Origin: Xestospongia muta
Lineage: Eukaryota > Porifera > Demospongiae > Haplosclerida > Petrosiidae
Length of the DNA: 64,000 bases
NCBI GenBank assembly: GCA_963693285.1
Contig: OY848922.1
Location: 7,924,923-7,988,922 of the forward strand
Direction of reading: 5' to 3'
A program made the position numbers and the translations under genes. Positions 54,891 through 64,000 of the stretch are shown here, one piece after another. The notes under the pieces are model-generated. The model searched no databases. It had not been told where the DNA came from and saw only the letters and a program-made list of their open reading frames with translations. How positions within the stretch are numbered: the first letter of the stretch is position 1; every line of letters starts with the position of its first letter.

Positions 54891-56414
54891 GGCATAACAG
54901 CAATGTTTCAACCCAACGTATCAAAGACATCATTCAAGAACAACCAGTCATTGTTCTCTTGTGGATTTTGTATATACCTATGAATGAGCATCCAACGAAC
55001 AAGTTATTTCTTGACTTTTAATGTCATTTGAACAGGATTCTTATGAAATGCTTAATCTAACCAATAAAGAGGCTGTGAAAGAATTTGAAGTAGAGACATC
55101 TACTGTTAAATCTACTGTTATATTATTGCAAGCACTATTACCAAATTCAACAATAAGTCATATCACCACTGTAAATGTCAGTTACAAGTAAAAATCTTGA
55201 TACTCTTCACTTCAAATTGTACACTGCATTGTGCTCATGCATATCATGTGCATAGGTAGTAGTAATTACATAATATTATACTGTCAGTGTTTTATCTTAT
55301 GGCTTCCATTTTACATGTTTTACATGTTTTACATGTTTATTTTTGAATCGAAGGTTACAAGGGAGAGAAGTGGCTCCACCTTTAGGTACTGGTGTGGTAT
55401 GGTGACAAGATGGACAAGTGAGGGACTTAGTTCCAGTACTTTGAGATTTTGGCATAACAGCAATGTTTCAAGCCAACATATCAAAGATATCATTCAAGAA
55501 CAACCAGTCATTGTTCTCTTGTAGATTTTGTATATATCTATGAATGAGGATCCAACGAACAAGTTATTTATTGACTTTTGAACAAGATTCTTATGAAATG
55601 CTTAATCTAACCAATAAAGAGGCTGTGAAAGAATTTGAAGTAGAGACATCTACTGTTAAATCTACTGTTATATTATTGCAAGCACTATTACCAAATTCAA
55701 CAATAAGTCATATCACCACTGTAAATGTCAGTTACAAGTAAAAATCTTGATACTCTTCACTTCAAATTGTACACTGCATTGTGCTCATGCATATCATGTG
55801 CATAGGTAGTAGTAATTACATAATATTATACTGTCAGTGTTTTATCTTATGGCTTCCATTTTACATGTTTTACATGTTTTACATGTTTATTTTTGAATCG
55901 AAGGTTACAAGGGAGAGAAGTGGCTCCACCTTTAGGTACTGGTGTGGTATGGTGACAAGATGGACAAGTGAGGGACTTAGTTCCAGTACTTTGAGATTTT
56001 GGCATAACAGCAATGTTTCAAGCCAACATATCAAAGACATCATTCAAAAACAACCAGTCATTGTTCTCTTGTAGATTTTGTATATATCTATGAATGAGGA
56101 TCCAACGAACAAGTTATTTATTGACTTTTGAACAAGATTCTTATGAAATGCTTAATCTAACCAATAAAGAGGCTGTGAAAGAATTTGAAGTAGAGACATC
56201 TACTGTTAAATCTACTGTTATATTATTGCAAGCACTATTACCAAATTCAACAATAAGTCATATCACCACTGTAAATGTCAGTTACAAGTAAAAATCTTGA
56301 TACTCTTCACTTCAAATTGTACACTGCATTGTGCTCATGCATATCATGTGCATAGGTAGTAGTAATTACATAATATTATACTGTCAGTGTCTTTCATCTT
56401 ATGGCTTCCATTTT
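54891..56414. repeat. Tandem array, ~550-bp unit, with captured RING fragment
   Basis: Units start (GGCATAACAG) at 54891, 55451 and 56001; the last two are exactly 550 bases apart and nearly identical, and the third is truncated at about 56414. The first two junctions each hold a 103-base piece (55343-55445 and 55893-55995) of the RING-coding region of the TRIM gene at 53534-53636, same strand. TTTTACATG is repeated three times beside it. Each unit also has an open stretch of about 55 codons on the plus strand (ending VNVSYK) of unknown nature. The remainder of 53841-56662 shows no gene. Confidence 0.85.
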
Positions 56415-56662
56415 ACGAATATTATGCTTTAGTAACTATTGTTTTTTGCAAATATCAAAAACATTAGTGTTGCTTGAAAGTACTTCTTGAGTTACAGAAG
56501 CTATTAATAATGAACTAACAATGAACTGGATGACTTTTACCAAATATACTTATGACTATACAAAGGAAGAAATACATAGTACTTAAAATAAATAAGACAA
56601 TAATATAGAATGTTACATTAATACAGGATAAGTACACATAACAATAATAGTGTGTGTAGCTA

Positions 56663-58929
56663 TCAGTATTTAACTAGTCTATGGTTATTTCGATCAGCTA
56701 CCCACACTGATCCATTGGAAGCCACTGCTACTCCTGTTGGATTGTAAAACCCTCCTATTGAGTGAATATAATTACCATGTGGATCGAATATAGAAAGATA
56801 ATGTCTATTACTGTCGACCACAAGTGAATTACCAGTTGAATCAATAGCTATACCACATGACCAATTGAGATGTGACTCACCATATTGACGAATATATTCA
56901 CCTTCTGGAGTGAAGACAGTGACTATGCCAGTACCAGTAGTCACATGAAGATGACCAGAGTTGTCAAAAGAAAGATCATAAACAGCTTTTTCACCCGATA
57001 CAATAACATTACAGTGAATAAAGTGAGAGAAAGTGTGATCACTACGAAATACTTGGATACGATGATTACCTTTATCAGCAACATATATTCTATCATCAGG
57101 ACCAATACATATACCCCAGGGTGAAGAAAATTTCCGTTTACCAGACCCTTTACGACCAAATGTGGCCAAATACTCTCCTCCTAAAGTTAACTTCTGAACT
57201 CTATTTCCTCCTATCTCTGCCACGTACATTACGTCTCCATTAATAGCTATACCACTAGGACTATTAAATTGTAAGGCGCCACTTCCATATGAACCAATGG
57301 TAGTTTTCTGTCTTCCACTGCTGTCAAATACATATATACAATGGTCAGTGTAACTAGTGACAAATATGTCAGCATTATTAGAAAAGGCTATGAACCATGG
57401 GTGATTTATCTTAGTAATAGTCTGTACTGGTTTATTAAGGGTAGTATAATCTCGAGAACCAACTACAGAAACATTGAAGGGACAACCTTGGATAGGCTGA
57501 CCTTCGACAGTAAGGAAGAGCGTATGTTCACCTAACTGCTGTGGTCTCATGGAGACAAGGAAGGTACCATCACCACAATCTCTGGTCTTAGCTTCGATTG
57601 GTGTCCCTTTCTCTTTAACTGGAACAAGCCTACCACTCACTACCGCATCTCTTTTGGATAATTTCTTCCCTTTACTACCTCTATATATTACTCTAACTGT
57701 TGACTCCTTGTCAATTAAAACATCATTAAAAGGTATTACTGTGGTTGGGTGCCTTGGAGATATCTCATTAAATGTAATGTCGAGATTTGCTATCTTTGTA
57801 GCTAGTTCATCTGTATTAATATCTACTGATATAGTTGGTGACTCACATACTTCAAGAGAGGTCTCAGAGAACTCTTGTTGTAGTTGGTTTGCTCTGGTCT
57901 GTAGTGTGTGGGCCATTGATAGTATCTCAACATCATCGTACGTTTCTACAGCACTAGTTGCTAGATTCTCACAGTAAGTCATTGTCTCTAAGAGACGTTG
58001 GATCCCCTCCAGTTGACAATTGAGACGAACCTCTTTAGCATTAGCTACCTCACTACTCTTAGCTAACAGGGCCTCCTCACGTTCATGTAAAAGTTGCTGG
58101 AAAGTGGTAAATGTTTGACGTATGATTGTATCTATCTCATTTTTACGAGCATTGATTTTCTTCTTTACCTCTTCTCCTGATATCAGGACTTCCTTCAGCT
58201 GTTGTTGAGCTACTTGGAAACCTTGTATGCTCTCAATAACTGTTGCTTTATTGCTGTCTACCTGTTTACTTACCTCAGTAACAGGATGGTCCTTGTGGTT
58301 GATGATAGTACATTCAATACAAACTGGAATAATACATTGTTGACAATAGTACTTTAATTGGTGGTCACTGTGATCTTGACAGGTGTGGGTAAAAGATGGA
58401 ATTAGTTTAGTTACTTCATCTCTGCTCATTTTCTTAAAATCTTCAAAACTTTGGATAACATGGCTGCGAGTAATACTTAACAATTGATGATTTGTCCAAC
58501 ATTTCTTACATATTACTTCATTACATTCAGTACAATATGCTACTGAAGTATCCTTACTACATGAGTCACATAGAGGAGGAGGATTAGAGGTGATCTTGCT
58601 AAAAATGAAACTTTGTTTATTGAGAAGACGAAGGTTACGAGGGAGAGAAGTGATTCCTCCTTTAGGTACTGGTGTGGTCTGGTGACAAAATGGACAAATG
58701 AGTGTGCTAGCTCCTGGACCTTCAGTGGTAAGAAACTGGATACATTGAGTACAGAAGGAATGACAACAAGACAGCATCCGAGGGTCACGATAAGGTTGAT
58801 TACACTTTAAACAACAAGTAGAAGTCAAATTAGCCTAAGTGTGTAGACAGTCATATCAAATTCTATCAATAATATACTACTTACATGTTTAAGAGGTCCA
58901 CTAGCAGCACTATTATTAGCACAAGACAT
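56663..58929 (-). CDS. TRIM-NHL protein, two exons, 738 aa
   Basis: Exon 1 58885-58929 (MSCANNSAASGPLKH), intron 58835-58884 (50 nt), exon 2 56663-58834. Domain order is RING (CLKC, CCHSFCTQC, CPFC), B-box 1 (CDSCSKDTSVAYC), B-box 2 (CQDHSDHQLKYYC...NHKDH), coiled coil, filamin-type Ig ending GCPFNVSVVG, and six NHL repeats ending NHRLVKY. All zinc-ligand positions I can align are kept. Predicted E3 ubiquitin ligase of the TRIM2/3/71 type acting in the cytoplasm. The NHL and filamin parts differ clearly from the 25946 gene, so substrate recognition probably differs. One of a run of minus-strand tandem copies. Confidence 0.92.
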
Positions 58930-59566
58930 TACTGAAATATTAATTTAAAGACAATAAATCAAGAATAGGTCAAAACACAACAGAACAAAGGTCATATGAT
59001 CTCATAATGGGATGGTTATCATAATAACATCATAGTAATAGTAACATCAAAGCATATAGGTTGTGCCAAATTTATTAAAAACAGTTAGAAAGTACAACTG
59101 ATGCACTATGAAAACAATTTTACTTAGAACACTAAATATTAAAATTGAAACTTAACAATAGGTCTAGTATATTATTAAAAGATGTTATATTTATTCATTC
59201 GACATAAAGTATTCCTGACAATTGTACTATAGAGTTCTATTAAACTACAATATAACCTTCAGATGATACTCATCAACGTTTACATAAATATATAATATCT
59301 AATAAAACAACTACTGAATAAAGAAGAGAATTATATTTTCTTTAAAACACTACACTCAATATCATATAACACATGGGAATGGAATTGAGATGCTAATATG
59401 TACTCCATAAAACAAGGTCAAGTGCTATATGAGCACAAGATACCATCCCAAGTACAAGGAGACTGCTTAACTGTATTTTCTACTTGTTAATTACATTCAT
59501 CATCAATATTATAATTAGTAATTGCAAATAACTACAAAACATTCATTGAATTATAAATATAATTAT

Positions 59567-59919
59567 TAAAAAAAATTCTCCATTTACAAGTTACGTTTGT
59601 TTACAACAATCCAGCACTGTAAATATTGATGGTTGATTTAACCAATATATTGTTATACTGATTATATTTACCAAAGTTATTTTAATGTTTAAAAAAATTA
59701 AACATAGCACTGTTTTGATTACTAATGTACTTTTGTTAATGTAGCTACATAAACAAAAGTGCATTAGGAAACAAAACAATGTTATGTTTACTATTTTACA
59801 TCATAATATATTTATTCAATACAATCAGTATAACAATATATTGATTAAATCAACCAATCAATATTTACAGTGCTGGATTGTTGTAAATAAACTTAATTTG
59901 TAAATAGAGAATTTTTTGG
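59567..59919. mobile_element. Complete foldback (MITE-like) element, ~350 bp
   Basis: Almost the whole element is one inverted repeat: AAAAAATTCTCCATTTACAA at the left matches TTTGTAAATAGAGAATTTTT at the right, GTTTACAACAATCCAGCACT matches AGTGCTGGATTGTTGTAAAT, and the inner arms contain AACCAATATATTGTTATACT and its complement. No coding capacity. Its arms match the half-elements behind the beta-helix genes. I could not identify a target-site duplication with confidence. The rest of 58930-60492 holds spacer repeated behind the neighbouring TRIM genes. Confidence 0.75.
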
Positions 59920-60492
59920 CGACAAGGAAAATTGGGTGTAGTTCTAAAAGGTAATGTTCAAGATTGTAATAATCAAGTGTAGCTGTTTGAAGCTTTGAAC
60001 ATGACATATAATTACTTTAAACACATGATCATTGTCAGCCAGATCCATTGCTATATAGCTTATAATACTGAGAAGTTGTTTGTTGTTGTGTGTAGTTTAA
60101 TTGTCAATAGTCATTTAGTACTAGTAAAAGTGAACATAACTGTATATAATTGTTTTAATATTGTATTAATGATTGTGTTGATATAATACAATAGAACAAA
60201 TATTAAACAATAAAGAGGTAGATAGGATATTTGGTACTGCTGGAAAATATCTTCTTGAATTCTTGTGATACAGAAAGTATTACTAACATTGAATGACCTA
60301 ACAATGTAGTAATAGAAGTTGTATGTATGTTACTCAAGACAGCTTATTAAACCACAATATAATCTTTTAAAATATAAAAAAGTTATACAAAGACAGAATT
60401 ATATACTAGTACTCAATATTAAAAAAGACAATTAAAGTGGTTGTGTTAAATCTACAAAATATTACATATAATGGTAATAGTATGTATAGTTA

Positions 60493-62759
60493 TCAATATT
60501 TAACTAGTCTATTGCTATGTGTATCAGCTACCCACACTGATCCATTGGAAGCCATTGCTACTCCTATAGGACGACAGAACCCTCCTATTGAGTGGGTATA
60601 ATAGCCATGTGGATCTGAAATAGAAAGAGAATTTCTACTCTGGTTTACCACAAATGAATTACCAGCTGAATCAATAGCTATGCCACATGGTCCATTAAGA
60701 TAAGACTGACCATACTGACGAATATATTGACCTTCTGGAGTGAAGACTTTGACTGTGTTAGAACCATAACAAGTCACATGAAGCTGACCAGAAAAATCAA
60801 ATGAAATACTACGAGGAGATTTTATTGCACCACCTCTTGATTCCTTACAATCAATAATATGAGAGAAAGTATCATCACGATGAAATACTTGGATGCGATG
60901 ATTATTAGCATCAGCAACATACAACCTATCATCAGGACCAATACATATATCCCAAGGATTAAGAAATTGTCCTTTACCAGACCCTCTACTACCGAATGTG
61001 AGCAAAAACTTTCCTAATAATGTTAACTTGTGAATCCTATTTCCAACATTCTCTGCCACATACATTATGTCTCTACGAATAGCTATTCCAGTGGGATAGT
61101 TAAACTGTAGTGGACCATTTCCTATTGAACCAATGGTAGTCTTTTGTCTTCCATTGCTGTCATATACGCATATACAGTGGTCAGTGTTACTAGTGACAAA
61201 CATCTCACCATCTTTGGAAAAGGCAATGAACCGTGGCTGGTTTATCCCAGTAATAATCTGCACTGGGTTCTTAAGTGTAGTGTAATCTCGAGTAAATATA
61301 GAAACGTTGAAGGGACTACCTTGGATAGACTGACCTTTGATACTAAGAGAGAGCTTATATTCACCAAACTCTTGTGGTATCAAGGAGACAAGGTAAGTAC
61401 CATCACCACAATCTCTGGTCTTAGCTTCAATTGGTGTCCCTTTCTCTTTAACTGGAACAAGCCTACCACTCACTATTGCACCTCCTTTAGATAACTCCTC
61501 CCCTTTACTATTTCTAGACACTACTTTAACATTTGTTTCTTTTGCTATGTAAGCTCTTAAAGGTACCACTGCTGTTGTATTATTAGGAGATATCTCATTA
61601 AATGTGATGTCAAAATTTTCAATCTTTGTAGCTAGTTCATCTGTATTAATATCTACTGATATAGTTGGTGACTCACATATTTTAAGAGATGTCTCAGTGA
61701 ACTCTTGTTGTAGTTGCTTTGCTCTGGTCTGTAGTGTGTGAGCAACTGATAGTAACTCAACATCATTGTACTCTCCTACAGCACTAGTTGCAAGACTCTC
61801 ACAGTAAGTCATTCGCTCTAAGAGATGTCGGACACTGTCAAGTTGAAGACAAAGACAAGTTTGTTTAGCATTAGCTACCTCATTACTCTGAGCTAACATA
61901 GCCACCTCACGTTCATGTAGAAGTTGTTGAAGATTTGCAAATGTTTGACGTATGATTGTATCTATCTCATTTTTACGAGCTTTGATCTTCTCCTTTATCT
62001 CTTCTCCTGATATCAAGACTTTCTTAAGCTGTTGTTGAGCTACTTGGAAACCTTGTATACTCTCATGAACTGTTGCCTTATTGCTGTCTACCTGTTTACT
62101 TACCTCTGTAACAGGATGATTCTTGTGGTTGATGATGGTACATTCACTGCATACTGGAATAATGCATTGTTGACAATAGTACTTTAGCTGCTGTTCACTG
62201 TGATCTTGACAGGCATGGGTATAAGACGGAATTAGTTTAGTAAGATTGTTATGTGACATAGCACAAGCTTCACCCAGAGTGAAAGAAGAGTGTGTACGAG
62301 AAGACCGAACCTTTTGATGAGCATCCCAACATTGCTTACAGAGAAGATCTGTACATTCAGTACAGTATACTACTGAAGTATCCTCACTACATGAATCACA
62401 CAGAGGAGGAGGGTTAGAGGTGATCTTACAAAGAATATCACCTTGTTTATTGATGAGATAAAGATTACGAGGAAGAGTGGTGACTCCTCCTTTAGGTACT
62501 GGTGTAGTCTGGTGACATGAGGGACAAGTGAGGGTGTTAATTCTAGTGTCTCCAGTGATAAGAGACTGGATACATTGAGTACAGAAGGAGTGACAACAAG
62601 ACAGCATACGAGGGTCACAATAAGGTTGATTACATTTTAGACAACAAGTAGAACTCAAATTAGCCTAAATGTGTAGACAGTCATATCAAATCCTATCAAT
62701 AATATACTACTTACATGTTTAAGAGGTCCACTAGCAGCACTATTACTAGTACAAGACAT
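60493..62759 (-). CDS. TRIM-NHL protein, two exons, 738 aa
   Basis: Exon 1 62715-62759 (MSCTSNSAASGPLKH), intron 62665-62714 (50 nt, GTAAGT...TTTAG), exon 2 60493-62664. RING (CLKC, CCHSFCTQC, CPSC), B-box 1 (CDSCSEDTSVVYC), B-box 2 (CQDHSEQQLKYYC...NHKNH), coiled coil, filamin-type Ig ending GSPFNVSIF, then NHL repeats ending SNRLVKY. The TTG at 62658 is not the start; the exon-1 ATG is. Intact E3-ligase-type gene and a close relative of the 51583 gene in its RING/B-box part. Probable cytoplasmic ubiquitin ligase, target unknown. Confidence 0.92.
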
Positions 62760-63227
62760 TATTGAAATATAAATTTAAAGATAATAACAGAAGACAAGTT
62801 AAATTAATACACAGGTCAAAGGTAAGGTCAGGTGATCAGATATGTTATTGTTATGATAATGACATCATAAAAATAATAACTTCATAGTACATAGATATAG
62901 TATAGTATATATAGTATATAGACTATATATTAACAACATACTTAGAGCAGTAAGTTAAAACCAAAGCCCTTATAATAACTATATGTATAGTAAGTTTAAA
63001 AAGATTCATCAGATAAGACAAAGTATTGAAATAATGTGTTATGTAAACAAGATGTGGTAAATGTGCCAATTTTTATTATTAAACCACAATATAACCTTCA
63101 ATTAAATAATATTTAAAAATATTAAAAATTAGTCATACAGAAATAGAATTATATACCAGTACTCAATATTAAATAAGACAATTAAAGAGGTTGTGTTAAA
63201 TCTACAAAATGTTTACATACCGCATAA

Positions 63228-63831
63228 CAGGTTTTTTTCGAGGACAGTATGTTTCACAAATTTCACAAAATTTAAGACGATTTGTGAAAATAACTGACAT
63301 AAAAAAATTCCAACCATAGGTTAAATCATAGGTTATTAATACTATGTAACGTAATATTAATAATCTATGGTTAAACCCACTTGTGGCACATGGATCAATA
63401 CAAACATGAAGTTACTGAAGTATTTCAAGAAATCTAGCTTTTTGCTAATCCTAATGGATCCCTATCAGCATGAATGCCATCTTCTAGTATAGCTTAATAG
63501 AGAAGTTTAGAACTTTAATGATGAAAACCATGGATCTAAAAGAGGCCAATACACAAAGTATTCAGATGATGAAAGAGCTAACCAATCTGATTTTGATGCT
63601 TACAAAAGTCAATTCCTACTTGATGTAAAGACAGTTGTGGAGTTTCTTAGAAATATCTCCATAGTATTACTCGCTGGTAGACCTAACACAACCATTCAGT
63701 CATTCAGGTTGTCTCTTTATAATTACGTTTAGGGGGCATGACTATAGAATGTGTAACAAATTCATGAAATTTTTTATTCATGAGTGCAAATTTTAGCCTC
63801 ATTCGAAAAATATAATGTCCTTAAAAAAACT
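63228..63831. mobile_element. Small DNA-transposon-like insertion with a gene fragment
   Basis: The ends are inverted: ACAGGTTTTTTTCGAGGACA at the left against the complement of the right end, CAGTTTTTTTAAGGACATTA. TA stands next to both ends, as at Tc1/mariner-type targets. Inside, 63511-63732 is an open plus-strand stretch of 73 codons without ATG (KRGQYTKYSDDERAN, then VVEFLRNISIVLLAG). KRGxYxKYS-type phrases occur in transposon-derived proteins, but this match is from memory and weak. Confidence 0.45.
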
Positions 63832-63862
63832 GTATAATAGTGTATATAGTTATTAATAGTTA

Positions 63863-64000
63863 TTAATATTTAACTAGTCTATTGTTATATGTATCAGCTA
63901 CCCACACTGATCCATTGGAAGCCACTGCTACTCCTAATGGACCATTCAACCCTACTATTGAGTGGATATAATTGCCATGTGGATCAAAAATAGTAAGAGA
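63863..64000 (-). CDS. TRIM-NHL protein, C-terminal end only
   Basis: The stop TAA is at 63863-63865; reading upstream gives the last NHL repeat (YNNRLVKY end, ASNGSVWVADTYN-type blade) as in the genes at 56663 and 60493. The gene continues beyond the window. It extends the tandem TRIM array to at least six copies in this region. Confidence 0.85.
   Translation of the reverse strand, partial: SLTIFDPHGNYIHSIVGLNGPLGVAVASNGSVWVADTYNNRLVKY

Noticed and set aside
54891..56414. CRISPR-like array
   Set aside because: The repeats are about 550 bases, directly adjacent and without spacers; it is an ordinary tandem repeat.

Overview
The window looks like nuclear DNA of an early-branching metazoan, most likely a demosponge of the Amphimedon type. 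This is inferred from the strong AT bias, spliceosomal introns of only about 50-56 nt, lineage-expanded TRIM-NHL, fibrinogen-like and beta-helix/multi-TM families, and an animal-type AIF1 gene. No rRNA, tRNA, CRISPR array or bacterial operon was recognised.

Layout: (1) 1-24421, plus strand: a tandem array of five large cell-surface genes (the first truncated by the window edge, the last frameshifted). Each encodes a signal peptide, a Pmp-like right-handed beta-helix ectodomain, a Cys-rich stalk, a bundle of about 8-10 membrane segments and a short cytoplasmic tail. (2) 17856-28182, minus strand: two TRIM-NHL genes interleaved with the array by an 8.09-kb tandem duplication whose junction can be placed at about 20044. 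The left TRIM copy was beheaded by that junction and later lost part of its RING. (3) 28898-31851, plus strand: a seven-exon AIF1/Iba1 orthologue (147 aa) that single-exon ORF calling cannot see. (4) 32406-49836, minus strand: seven intact secreted fibrinogen-like (FReD-type) genes plus two broken copies and several relics, arranged as an approximately 9-kb duplicated block and separated by foldback elements. (5) 51583-64000, minus strand: four more TRIM-NHL genes (one with an in-frame stop, two intact, one cut by the window edge), a 550-bp tandem array carrying a captured RING fragment, and a foldback element.

The intact or near-intact TRIM-NHL genes share a previously hidden first exon of 13-15 codons and a 50-nt intron; all beta-helix genes share a putative 56-nt 5'-UTR intron. 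Together the locus is a birth-and-death cluster of surface receptors, secreted recognition-like proteins and probable cytoplasmic ubiquitin ligases around an allograft-inflammatory-factor gene. A recognition/immune role is an inference from this content, not something the sequence proves.
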